A DNA stretch of 64,000 bases. Origin: Isochrysis galbana. Its lineage: Eukaryota > Haptophyta > Isochrysidales > Isochrysidaceae. The stretch spans positions 8,358,557-8,422,556 of the forward strand of contig CM030931.1 in the NCBI GenBank assembly GCA_018136815.1, in the 5' to 3' direction. The notes beneath the pieces were generated by a model. The model worked only from the letters and a program-made list of their open reading frames with translations. It made no database searches and was not told the origin of the DNA. This document shows positions 38,465-48,727 of this stretch, piece by piece (within the stretch, counting starts at the first letter, position 1; each line of letters starts with the position of its first letter). Made by a program: the position numbers and the translations under genes.

Positions 38465-41031
38465 CGCGCACTGCCCCCCCAATTCGCAATTCGACCCCTT
38501 CGAGCCCTGTAGCCGATCTGCTGACCGGCCGCGCTTGCCAAGAGAGACGCCAACGCTGACTTCTCTGCCAGGGAAGCTTGCTGCGAGGCGGGTGTGGGCT
38601 AAGGCGGGGTCAGGTGCTGGGTATGGCACACCCAGGCCAAGGCCGGGCGGGGGGCTCGCGCTGCGCGCGCGCTGCTCGCACCTGGCTTCTGGCGCTCGTC
38701 TGGGCGCTGCGAAGGGGGGGAGTGCGAGAACGACCTGGAGGCGAGCGCGGCGAGCGTGAAGGGGCACATCGCGGCAGGCAGCGTGGGGGGGACTTACCAC
38801 TGGTATTGGCCGCGCGAGTATACCCCTGTGGCACGCTGGACGCTGGGCTGCCAGAGCAAGGAGTGGGGGGAAGGGGGGGGAGGGGAGCGGCGCGCGGCGG
38901 GCCTCCGCGGCCGCTGCAGCGGCTAAGTCCCCGGCACCCGGGGAGATAGCCGCTGGAGCGAGCCCTTATTGTCACCTTTTGGTACCAGAATCCGATCCTT
39001 CCCCCCGCGCGGAATACAATACATATGAGAAAAAGTAAAAAGACGCCACTCGCTATGCTGCTCTGCGCTGCGCGCTGGCCACTCCTTGCCCCACCCCCCA
39101 CCCCCTCCTGGCCCTGCCCATGGACCCCACCGCGCATTACAATGCCGCTCTGCGTGAGCAGGCCGTCGCGCGAGTGCGGCAGTTCCGGAGCGATCGCCGC
39201 CTGCGCGGCCACCCGCCCGCGCCCGAGCCCATGATGGCCGCCCTTGCGTTCACCCAGTCCGCCCTACGCCTACGCCTGCCCCAGCACCGTGACCGCCTCC
39301 TGTAGCTGCTCCACAGGTGGCAGTGTGGCGAGGCGGAGCTGGCGCAGGCAGAGGCCTAAGCAACGTGGGAGGAGGGCCGGCGGCGCAGCAGCGATTTGTT
39401 GCGCAGCGTAGGCGGCAGTGCATCGCATTCAGGGGGCGCAGAGCCATCGCGCCTCGACACGCTAAGGTGCGATCGCTGTGCGCGGGGCATGTGCCCCACT
39501 CCAGCCCTGTCTGCTGCCCCAGCCTTGTTCCTCGCGCTCCTCGTAGCTCGTAGCTAACACCTAACACCTAACCATATTGTTCTGCATTTCGCAGGCATCC
39601 CCGCGGCAGCCACATCGCCACCAAGAAGCACAACATGATCTCGGACTCGGGGCAACGTCTACTCCCTGTCGAAGTTCCTGCAACCCCGGAAACCCCCTCG
39701 TAGGAATCGCCGAAAGCGCGAGCCACGAGGCAGCGTGACGTGAGGCGTAGGCTCAGTACGGGTGCGTCGTTCAGGATGCGTGTAAATGGTCGACATTGTG
39801 CTGGTATGTTTGTTGTGCTTCACTCACACACGTGCTTGGCCTGTCTCCTATCTAGTGTCAGTCTGCTCGTGCTCGTGAGTGAGAGTGATAGTGAGTAAGG
39901 GTTCGTAGTATGGTAAGTGCGGCTAGATGTCAATCCATAGTCAATAGTTTTATTTAGTTCTAGTTTAGTTGCAGGCAAACGCGCCAACGCCCCTCCGGTC
40001 GAATGTGCGTAGCACCCAATCCGGGAGATAGTCATAATCATAATGATTGTTATGATTTATTATATCCCCATCTACATATATAGAGCTCACAGCTCACAGC
40101 TACCTGTAGTTCCGGTGGGAGTGTAATTGAAATTTTGTGATTGATGATTGATTGTCTTATTGTCTTGCATCCAACTAGGTGTTAGGTGGTAGTGGTGGTG
40201 GGTGGGAGGCCAGGCAATCAGGTGGCGGCATTGATTATGCTATGGCTATGACCTCGCTCGCATGCTCACTCACCGCGCGCGCGCAGCGCGCAGCCCTCTG
40301 TTCCGGACATAGGGGTCTCCTAGAAACACGGTGAAAAACACTGTTTTTGACTTCCGTAGAAATACGCTGTTCCTGCGTTTAACACCTAGGCTCTGGCCCA
40401 GCTGTGGCCGGCACGGTTGGGCGGGACGAAGCCGCAACAGCCCCCCCTTCCCCCTTCCCCCTCCCCCCAGACCCCTCTTTGGAGAGGCCCTTGGGTGCTG
40501 TTGCCCTGCCAGCAGGTGTTCCCTCGCTGGAAGCCGCCGTGCCTTTCGCGGCCCATCCCGCGAGGCTCCTGACGCTCGCGCGAACCCCCCCCCATCCTCG
40601 TCCGTCGGGGACATTTCTATCTACTACTACTGGACCACGTTGACTAGACTAGGCTATGAATATCTGGCCGATACCTGTTACCGTTGTCCACCGGCTTAGG
40701 GGCAGCAGCATGGAGGAGAAGAAACTACCTCTCCCTTCATCCCTTTCTCCTTCTCCCTCTATTTCCCTCTCTATCTTTCTCTCCCTCCCTCCCCTCCCTC
40801 CCTCCTCCCTCCCTCTCTCTTCCCCTCCTCCCTCCCCTCTCTCCCCCGCCTCCCCTCCCCCTCCCCCTCCCCCTCCCTCCCCCTCCCTCCTCTCCCTCTC
40901 TTTCTCTCTCTCTTGCTCTGTCCCTTCCTTTCTCTCTGTCTCCCTCCCTCACCCTCCTCCCCCTCGATAAGGCGAGACGAGGGAGTCTGTGCCCGGCCCC
41001 AGTGCCCTCAACTCTTAGCAGCAGCCATCAC
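38465..41031. other. stretch without a supportable gene
   Basis: A 61-residue frame at 39120-39305 (MDPTAHYNAALREQAVARVR) looks protein-like and could be a short exon. A TTTCGCAG|GCATCC acceptor-like site follows at about 39597, but I cannot connect or identify it. 40735-40970 is polypyrimidine, leading into the next gene. The rest shows nothing clear. Confidence 0.4.
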
Positions 41032-42543
41032 ATGGCCGATGCGGAGGTAGTGCCGGCGGCGGCGCAGCTGAGCGAGGTTCCGACGAGCGAAGTCAAGTCG
41101 CCCGCTGCGCCAGATACCGCCGCGGCTGCCGCTGAAATACCGCCGCCTGCGCCCGCACAGGCGGAGTGGCCGTCCCACTCCGAATCCAAGCCGAGCACTC
41201 CACAGGCTGCTGCGCCTGCGGCTTCCGCGCGGGACGAGCCCGAGCTCAAAAGTACGAGTGCACAGCTTACTACCGATCGAACGCAACCTGCTGCTCCGGC
41301 GCCAGCGAGTGCTGCTGCAAAGCACGTGGCATCACCAACGGCTCCATCGGCTCAAGCAGCACCCCTCGTTGCGACCGCTCAAATTGCGCATGCGCCATGG
41401 GTTGAGCCATCAGCTGCTCAGGTTGCGCATCCTCGTGCAGATTCCGACGGCGAGGCACATCTGCAAGCCATCATTGACCGGCTGCACGCGGAGATGCAGG
41501 CGAAGTCGTCGAAACTCGCCACACAACAGCATGAGCTGCTAGAGCAAAAAATGATTGTTGAGCGGATGCAGTCCGAGCTTGAGACGGTGCGTGCCCAACT
41601 CGTGGAGCGTGACCGCCATATGGAGCGGCTCGCTAACGACGCAACGAATGTCGACAACATCGATCTGCCCGAGCTGCAGCGGCGGCATCGTATGTTGGCA
41701 GCCGCCTACCGTGCAGATCGTCGGCGGCTCGAAGTGACTGAGGCCCGCATGCACGAGATGCGCGCTTCTCTCATGACGCAGGAGTCTCTGCAGACGGCCT
41801 ACAATCAGCTGAAGAGCGCCCACACGCACCAAGCTCGCGTTGTGCAGCGGTTGCAGGAGCAGATACGCGAAGGGGCGCACAAGGAGTCTCGTAGCAAGGG
41901 AGAGGACGAGAAGCGAATCCAGAAATATCGGCACACGATCAAACAGCAAGAGACGATTATCCAGAAGCTTGAGGGGCTGCTCTCAGTCGCGATGAAGGAT
42001 GTACGGCGCGCCAAGGCGCAAGACCCGGAGCTGGAAGGTCTCAAAACTCAGCTCAGTAAAGCGCAGGGCGAAATCGAGAGGCATAAGCATGATATGGAAT
42101 TGGTGCGGCAAGAGGCCCAGAAGCAGAAGGAGCTAGTGATGAATGCCGCTCCGCAGCCCAATTATGCGAGCGAGGAGCAGGTGAAGCTCCTCATGCGCGC
42201 TGAACGTGCTGAGCGACGTGCGGCAGCGGTCGAGGAAGAAATGACCGAGATGGCAAGGCAGAATGCTCGCGAGATCGCCGCGCTAAAGCTCAAACTCTCG
42301 GAGAAGGACGCGCAGATTGCTGGTGGGTTTGGATCGAGCAGTGCACTGATGCTCAACGACTTGTCGATGAGCGGGCCACAGGAGGAACTGCGCCGGTCAA
42401 TGAGCGAACGTCCTGGAGAGAGGACGCTGCTGCAGCCGCTGAGCTCAGCACGCAGACAAAGCCCTAGACTAGATCCACTCTTCATTCCTGGAGCCTCTGC
42501 TTCACCTACCTCAAAGATAGGTGGTGAGGCCGTTTGGGGATGA
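41032..42543 (+). CDS. coiled-coil protein, function unknown (possible cilium-associated)
   Basis: The protein has 503 residues from the Met of MADAEVVPAAA; the open frame extends further upstream only through a polypyrimidine tract. Residues about 1-145 are Ala/Pro/Ser-rich and disordered. Residues about 145-430 are almost continuous heptad-type coiled coil with many Glu/Gln/Arg. They include the phrase EKRIQKYRHTIKQQETIIQK followed by LEGLL, which resembles the 'xxxQExVIxKLExxL' segment of CCDC33-type ciliary coiled-coil proteins. The C-terminus is Ser/Pro-rich. Coiled coils give weak family information, so the ciliary suggestion rests on one phrase and on the flagellate nature of the host. 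Confidence 0.7.
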   Translation: MADAEVVPAAAQLSEVPTSEVKSPAAPDTAAAAAEIPPPAPAQAEWPSHSESKPSTPQAAAPAASARDEPELKSTSAQLTTDRTQPAAPAPASAAAKHVASPTAPSAQAAPLVATAQIAHAPWVEPSAAQVAHPRADSDGEAHLQAIIDRLHAEMQAKSSKLATQQHELLEQKMIVERMQSELETVRAQLVERDRHMERLANDATNVDNIDLPELQRRHRMLAAAYRADRRRLEVTEARMHEMRASLMTQESLQTAYNQLKSAHTHQARVVQRLQEQIREGAHKESRSKGEDEKRIQKYRHTIKQQETIIQKLEGLLSVAMKDVRRAKAQDPELEGLKTQLSKAQGEIERHKHDMELVRQEAQKQKELVMNAAPQPNYASEEQVKLLMRAERAERRAAAVEEEMTEMARQNAREIAALKLKLSEKDAQIAGGFGSSSALMLNDLSMSGPQEELRRSMSERPGERTLLQPLSSARRQSPRLDPLFIPGASASPTSKIGGEAVWG

Positions 42544-44318
42544 GCCCAGTTTAGGTGTGGTAGGCGATTGCCACGTGCCTCCATGGAACCGGGATGACGA
42601 AGACGGCATGAAAGAGAATAGGGCTCGCAAGCAAGATGCCCACACCGTCGTGCTCCAGGTAGCACATGGGAAGAAGGGGAGATGGTATGAAAAAGGTCGT
42701 CGGAGGAATGGTGCAGCCGCCCTCCTCGCGCTGCCTCATCTTCAGTACACCGTCGATGGTGGTGGCATTGCTAGTCGATCATCTTCCCCTTTCAATAGTC
42801 AATTATCTCGCAGCGCACGTACGCGAGCCTGCTTGAACTTGAATGTTGAATGGCAACAGCACTTGCGCTTGCGAGCGCTATTGCGATTGGTTGCCGAACC
42901 GCGCGCGCACTGCTAGCTACCGGCCTACGGGTCCGGCGGGCACAACTTAATTTTTACTTTGTTGCGGGTAAAGGGGGGCCTGGTATACTTGTACGCTCCC
43001 CATTAGGTTTTCCCGCGCGACTCCCTCTCCGTCGCCGCGCCCCAATCCCAATTCCCACTCCCTTACACTGTCCCAATCGGTCCGTCTGCCCATCTCCTCT
43101 CCCCCTCCCCGGCCCCTCACGGAAGCTCTCTCCCCCCTCCTCTCCCGTCTCTCCCCCGAGCGCTTCCTTGAATTTCCGGCCTCTTTCCGTCTTTCTTTTC
43201 CCCCGTGTTTCCCCCTGTGGTAGGTGGGCTTCAGTGGGGGGGGTGAGCTGTGGCTGTGTGTGTGCTGAGGTGGGACTGTAACAGCTGTTGTTCCATACAG
43301 AGGGGATGCGGGGCACGGCGTCGTGACGCGTGACGTGGGGCGGCGCGAGGAGCAGTGGAGCAGTGTCGCTGGCCGGTGGACTGGCCTCAGGAGGTTGCTC
43401 CTCGGGGCGGGACGACATGGAGGGCAAGGGGTCAGACGGGACACGGAGCGCGCGCAGACTAGAGAGAGACTGCACAAAAGACGTGGGGAGAAGACGCGGG
43501 AACGGGAGGACGCATAAGGAAACGAGGGCGGAAACTAACGTACCCGAGGCGGGAGGCGGGAGGCGGGAGGCGGGAGGGGGAAATGAACGGGGGAGGAGAA
43601 CGCGGAAGGAGGGAAAGGGGGGGGGCGGCGGTCTCCGAGGGGAACGTGGGGGACAAGGGGGGAATAGGAAACAAGGAAGGGGCCGCGGAGACGTGAAGGG
43701 AAGGGAAGGAAGGGATGCGGGATCCGCGGGAATGAACACTGGGGGGTACCGAGAGGGAGAGGGAAGCCGACGAAGCGAGGCGGGTCGGCGAGAGGAGGCA
43801 ACCTAAAGATAGAGCGGGCATCGAGAAGAGAGAGGGAGCCGGCGGAGCAGGGCGGGTCGGCGGAGGTGGGCCCGCAACCTAAAATTAGGACGAGGCGGGC
43901 ATGCTGTTCCCCCCCCCCTACCCGCAACACCCCCTCCTCCCCCGCGTGACTTTTCGCTCGGTGTCCCGTATACGCTCTGCGCCATCGCTCGAGCGTCCTC
44001 CACGCTCCTCCCGTCACCTCCTGTCTCTGCCCTCATGCTACCTCGTTCTCGTTCCCGTTCTCGTCCCTCGTTCTCAACACTACCTCAATACCAAACCTCT
44101 CCACTCCCTCAGCCCCAGCCTATCCATCCCGACCCGCCCAGCCATGTCCGCTCCATCGTCGCGCTCGCCCTCGCCCAAGCCCGTCCTCCCGCCTTTCTCT
44201 GCTGAGGAGGTGGTCCAGCCCGTCATTTGCCACCCCCCAACTTCCGCCGCGCCTCTCGCCGCTTCCCTTCCGACCCCTCCGTTCCCATCTGAGGCAGTGG
44301 TAACCTCGGATCCGTCAA

Positions 44319-44427
44319 AGGCGCAGTACGCGCAGCCGTTGGCGTCGGTCCACTCCTTGACGTCGCGGTCTAAGTCGTCGAGAGGCGGCGCCGTCATGGT
44401 GGCATCCGAGGGACGGCAGCGCGTGAG
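44319..44427 (-). pseudogene. 109-bp fragment of the retroelement gag Cys module
   Basis: The minus strand is almost identical (three mismatches by my count) to 8484-8592 of the retroelement gag, coding LTRCRPSDATMTAP and the DANGCAYCAF Cys pair. Similarity stops abruptly on both sides. The flanking plus-strand sequence upstream (SPSPKPVLPPFSAEE) resembles repeat G copy 1 at 1318. A short, young insertion or conversion tract in a different element is the simplest reading. Confidence 0.8.
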
Positions 44428-44593
44428 CCTCTCAGAGCCCATCCAGCCCATCCAAACCACGCCCGCGCAAGCGCGCGGGGTGGCGAGCACTGGCACCGAA
44501 CAGGTTGCCCCCATGGCTCTGCGTAGCATGCAGGGGGTCTTTGAGACCCCCTCCAACAGTGGGAAACCCTCCCACCCCGAGAGCACCTCATGT

Positions 44594-44618
44594 GGGAGGG
44601 CAGCTCAGCTGCCCTCCC
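44594..44618. repeat. 25-bp palindrome
   Basis: GGGAGGGCAGCT is followed by a single C and the exact complement AGCTGCCCTCCC. It could form a cruciform or act as a dyad binding site; no gene is adjacent. Confidence 0.6.
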
Positions 44619-44719
44619 CATGGTGGAAACCTCTACCATCAGTGCACCCAACATGGGAGGGCACTTCACAACCATCAATCTCCTACGGAGAGCAACTTGT
44701 GCCTCTGTTTTTCAACATG

Positions 44720-45100
44720 TTGACTCACTTCTCGTTTTCACCCCACTCCTGTGGGCCACAAGAACCTACAACTCAGTGCCCTGCCTTGGGCTTGGGCCCT
44801 CCTTCAACACTTGACTCCCTCTCCTACTCTCCCTTCCCTCTAGAACCAACCCAAACAGCACGAACCTTCTCGCCCTCTGTTCAAAGCACCAAAAATTTCA
44901 ACTCAAGACCTTTGTTGATACACTTCACGTTTTCACCCCACTCTTGTGGGCCACAATTACCTACAACTCAGTGCCCTGCCTTGGGCCCTCTTCCAACACT
45001 TCACTCCCTCTCCCACTCCCTCTTCCAACTACAACTAACCCAAGAAGCACAAACCCCCTTGCCCTCTGCTTCAAGCACCAAAAATTTCGACTCAAGATAA
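44720..45100 (+). repeat. two-unit tandem duplication, shift about 195 bp
   Basis: TTTTCACCCCACTC(C/T)TGTGG begins at 44735 and 44930. Both units continue with GGGCCACAA, CCTACAACTCAGTGCCCTGC, CTTGGGCC and end in AGCACCAAAAATTTC, ACTCAAGA. One frame stays open across both. Confidence 0.85.
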
Positions 45101-45922
45101 GAGGGAGGACATGTCTTGAGGCGGCGTCGCTGCCCATGCCTAGCGCAAGGGTATAGCGCCCCCACTCAGCAGACATCTCTCCTTCCCCACAGCTCCTCTC
45201 TGAGGAGTTGCTCCTCTCCCTCCCATTAGGCCCCCTTGCCTGCGAGACCAGAACAGGATCCTGGCGTAGGGGGCTGTCTGAGTGTGGAGGGAGGGGCGCT
45301 CTGGCTAGCGCAGGTAGAAAGCTAGTGAAGAGCTGGGTGGCATAAGGGGGGAAGGGTGCTTGCACTTGCCGCGGCAGGGTGTCTTGTCTTGAGTGAGCGC
45401 TAGTCCCGTTCCTTTGCCGCGCCGCGACCCATAAAAATTTGTTAAAAATTTAAAAAAATTTACGGTGAATACGTATTTGTATTATTTCCCACATCTAGCA
45501 TCTAGATCTAGCCCCCCCCCCCCCCTTTTCCTTTTTTGAGAACCCGTTGGCACCATCACAATCCCCCTAATCCTAATCCTAATAATAGATAATAGGGCGT
45601 CAACAGCGCCCGGACGTCCGGGCTCTGTTGATGTTGAGGCAGGGTGCTGTTAGGACCCGATTGAGGCCTGCAAACGACCGCCAGATAGAGTGAATAATAC
45701 ACTAGCACTAGGATCGGATTCTACGATTTTACTGCCTACCCGGTCTCACAGCAAACGAGATCATGAGATCATCATCTCCTCTCGGCCCCCCTTGCTCCTC
45801 CCTCAGGCTCAGCAGCTCTTCCACCTGGAAAGGCGCGGCGCCCCCTCTTCCTCTCCCTGCCCCCCCCCCCCGCCCCCCCCCCCTTCCCCCCCCCCCTCCC
45901 CCCGGCCGCCGCCTCGTCAACC

Positions 45923-45955
<33 letters not shown>

Positions 45956-46186
45956 CTGGGGCTGGGGCTGGGGGGGGGGGGGGACGCGCCCTCTCTTATC
46001 TCCCCGGGGGCGGGGCGCCCGGCGGGGGAAGGGGCGGGGGGGGCGGGGGGGGGGCGGGGGCGGGGGGGGGGGGGGCGAAAGACGGCCGGGAAAGGTTGGG
46101 GGGGGGGGGGGACAACACAGTCGACAGAGGACGGGCAGGCGAGACTCGGCCGAGCGGCGGGGCCGCGAGGGGCACGCCCGCCGCCA

Positions 46187-48727
46187 ATGCGGCTCTACCG
46201 GCTCTGGCTGTACCGGCGCGGGCCGCGTGCCTCGACCATCTCGTCGGGCGATAGGCTCGTCGACGAACAGACACCCCCCGGCTGGTTCATCATCAATCAC
46301 AAGTCACTCTTCTACACCGTCTGGTGGCATCTGATGCTGCTCTTAGCATTTCTCACAGTCATCTTGCTCCCTCTCTACCTCTCCTTCTTTCGGGACGAGG
46401 AGCTCGGCACCTTCCTCTGGGTGGTCGACGCGCTCTTCGTCCTTGATGTCGCCATCTCCTTCCGCTGCACCTACACCGATCCAATCACCACTGAACTTGT
46501 GGACAATGGGCAGCTCATCGCTCTCAACTACCTGCATGGTCACTTTCTTGCCGACCTCCTTGCCGTTCTCCCTCTGGATCGCCTGGCCACGATGTCCGTA
46601 GGGGACACGGCTGAGTATGATCCCAGATCGCTCGCGCTGCTTGGGTACCTCAAGTTCCTTCGGATGCGTCGAGTAATCACCTTCTTCTCACGACTTGAGC
46701 TCAATGAGAAGCTCTCATACGGCGCAACCTGCATCGTGAAATTCCTTTTAGTGCTGCTCATGAATGCGCACACGGGTGGCTGTTCCATGCTCTTCCTAGC
46801 CAGCCTACGCGAGTACAGCAGCGCAAGCTGGATCGACAACCCCGACTTTACCGAGGAGACCGTGGCACAACAGTACGCTCTGGCCTTCTATTGGGCGGTG
46901 ACGTCCCTCACGACTGTTGGTTATGGTGACTTTTCCCCCACAAGTATAGAGGAGCGGCTCTTTGGGTCTTGCTACATGCTTATCAATCTGGCAATCACGG
47001 CGTGGATCATTGGAACCGTCACACTATTGGCAACCAAGGGTGAGGAGGACCGGGCATTCTACCGGCGAGAGCTGAACTCCTTGTACCTATACGCTCGTGC
47101 GAATGATCTGCCACCGAAACTTACCCAGAGCATGAAGGGGTACATAAACATGCAGCACGTTTCGAGCTACGTCAACTCATCTGATTTTGAGCTCAAGTTG
47201 CCGTCGTTCCTTTCCGCCAAAGCACGCAATCTCCGCCACAAACCTGTGCTATCCCGCGTTCCCCTGCTCGCTGACACTGATGACGCTCTTGGCTCGATAA
47301 GATCAGAGGCTAGCAGCTTTGGGCTGAATGGCTCCGATGACCTCATCCTCAACAGGTTCCTGACCTCCCTCACAGCACGGATGCAAGAGGTAGTCCTTAT
47401 GGATGGCGTCAGACTATTCGAACCGGGCGACATAGCACAGGAAGTGTGGGTCATCCTCAATGGTCACGCTGAAGTCGTGGTCCCATCTAGCAAAGGCGTC
47501 GAGGTTGTTGTTGAGACAGCAGACGTGGGCGGCGTGCTCGGGGCCGAATCATTCTTCTCGGGTCTAGACATGCCCTGGGCAGTGCGCATCGTTGGTGTGA
47601 CCCGCGCTCTCAAGCTGACCGAGTCCGACCGAGACACCCTTTTCGATGCATATCCCGACCAAGAGCGGCGTATTTTCACATCGCTAGTTCGAAGCATGGA
47701 ATCGCGAAAGCAGAAGATTACCACAATGCTCGCCACACGTGGGGCGCAGCTTGTCGCGAGCAAATTGCTTGGCGATCGTCATGATATTACAGAGGAAGCT
47801 TCCGTAGCAAATGTATCTGTGGAGCCCTCGAAACCTGTGTCGCCGCCAGGGTCCAGGACGCGGCTGAAGTCATTGATGGCAGTTGTGCAACTGGCGACCA
47901 AGGAGGAGGCCTTACGCAAGCGTAGCATGCTTTCGAATATGCTGGTGTTGAAAGCGGAGCGTAGTGCGATCGCCAAATACGCGGATCTATGCGATGCGTT
48001 AGCCAGTGCACTCAAGGCGCAGAAAGCCAAGCGCGAGCAGGCGCTGTCTGCAACGCTGTGCGACTTGGCATCCAAGAATCTCGTTACCGAACTCCGTCGC
48101 ATGCTCCGCACTGTCGACGCAAAGTCAGTGCCTGCAGACTACGATGGGCGTACTGCTCTGCACCTGGCTGCGGCGAATGGCAACCTAGAGGTGATCCAGT
48201 TCCTTGCTGACGAAGGATGCGATCTGGGGGCGGTGGATCGATTCGGGCGCACACCATTGTTTGAGGCCGCCCTCAACAAGCACGTCGAATGCATATCGCT
48301 TTTGAAGAATCTTGGCAGTGATTTGCACGTCCCACCTTCCACGGAGGCGTCGCTCCTATGCAGTGCGACGTCGTCTGGAGATGCATCATTGCTGAGGATG
48401 CTCCTTCTCGCCGGTGCCAACCCAGCTGCTTGCGACTACGACGGGCGAACGGCCATCCATCTAGCAGCGTGCTCAGGCTCCCAGTCGCTCTGCCAGCTCC
48501 TTCTTGATTACCTTGATACCGAAGACACCCCTATTCGATCAATGAAAGATCGCTGGGGCCACACGCCGATTGATGACGCGAAGCAGAGAGGATTCACAGA
48601 AATCGTGGAGATGTTGAAGAAGTCCGGCAAACCCCCCAGCATTGCCTCCTCCACTGGGTCGCGCTCCTTGTATGACGAGAATAGCAAAACTGCATCTGCA
48701 TTCATGATGATGGGAATGGGCTTGTAG
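46187..48727 (+). CDS. voltage-gated K+ channel with cyclic-nucleotide-binding and ankyrin domains
   Basis: The protein has 846 residues from MRLYRLWLYRRG; the frame upstream of that Met is only a G-run. The six-helix core spans about residues 42-285. S1 begins near YTVWWHLMLLLAFLTVILL, S4 is short and weakly charged (YLKFLRMRRVITFFSRLE), and the pore helix with filter SLTTVGYGDFS (residues 242-248 TTVGYGD) marks K+ selectivity. A C-linker and a cyclic-nucleotide-binding fold follow (about 375-490; MDGVRLFEPGDIAQEVWVIL). About 640-800 are ankyrin repeats (DGRTALHLAAANGNLEVIQF, DGRTAIHLAACSGSQSLCQL). This order matches plant Shaker-type AKT/SKOR channels. Direct cyclic-nucleotide binding is not assured. 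It acts in the plasma membrane or an endomembrane. A single exon. Confidence 0.92.
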   Translation: MRLYRLWLYRRGPRASTISSGDRLVDEQTPPGWFIINHKSLFYTVWWHLMLLLAFLTVILLPLYLSFFRDEELGTFLWVVDALFVLDVAISFRCTYTDPITTELVDNGQLIALNYLHGHFLADLLAVLPLDRLATMSVGDTAEYDPRSLALLGYLKFLRMRRVITFFSRLELNEKLSYGATCIVKFLLVLLMNAHTGGCSMLFLASLREYSSASWIDNPDFTEETVAQQYALAFYWAVTSLTTVGYGDFSPTSIEERLFGSCYMLINLAITAWIIGTVTLLATKGEEDRAFYRRELNSLYLYARANDLPPKLTQSMKGYINMQHVSSYVNSSDFELKLPSFLSAKARNLRHKPVLSRVPLLADTDDALGSIRSEASSFGLNGSDDLILNRFLTSLTARMQEVVLMDGVRLFEPGDIAQEVWVILNGHAEVVVPSSKGVEVVVETADVGGVLGAESFFSGLDMPWAVRIVGVTRALKLTESDRDTLFDAYPDQERRIFTSLVRSMESRKQKITTMLATRGAQLVASKLLGDRHDITEEASVANVSVEPSKPVSPPGSRTRLKSLMAVVQLATKEEALRKRSMLSNMLVLKAERSAIAKYADLCDALASALKAQKAKREQALSATLCDLASKNLVTELRRMLRTVDAKSVPADYDGRTALHLAAANGNLEVIQFLADEGCDLGAVDRFGRTPLFEAALNKHVECISLLKNLGSDLHVPPSTEASLLCSATSSGDASLLRMLLLAGANPAACDYDGRTAIHLAACSGSQSLCQLLLDYLDTEDTPIRSMKDRWGHTPIDDAKQRGFTEIVEMLKKSGKPPSIASSTGSRSLYDENSKTASAFMMMGMGL

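Larger units (their letters stand above)
42544..46186. other. gene-free stretch with element fragments and low complexity
   Basis: 43540-43900 is polypurine with GGCGGGAGGCGGGAGG repeats. 44140-44430 holds an element-type Ser/Pro start and a 109-bp gag fragment. 44594-44618 is a palindrome and 44720-45100 a two-unit tandem repeat. G and C runs occupy 45865-46110. Open frames over this area are compositional or remnants. Confidence 0.5.

Noticed and set aside
37901-38800. Reading frame crossing the 38365-38464 gap
   Set aside because: Only the left part shows membrane helices; the right part is Pro/Arg-rich and joined through N of arbitrary length between blocks that need not be adjacent.
43900-45100. 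399-residue plus-strand open frame
   Set aside because: Composite of low complexity, an antisense gag fragment and a tandem duplication; element remnants, not a gene.
45923-46186. N-terminal extension of the K+ channel frame
   Set aside because: Gly-only translation of long G runs; the Met at 46187 precedes the first real channel sequence.
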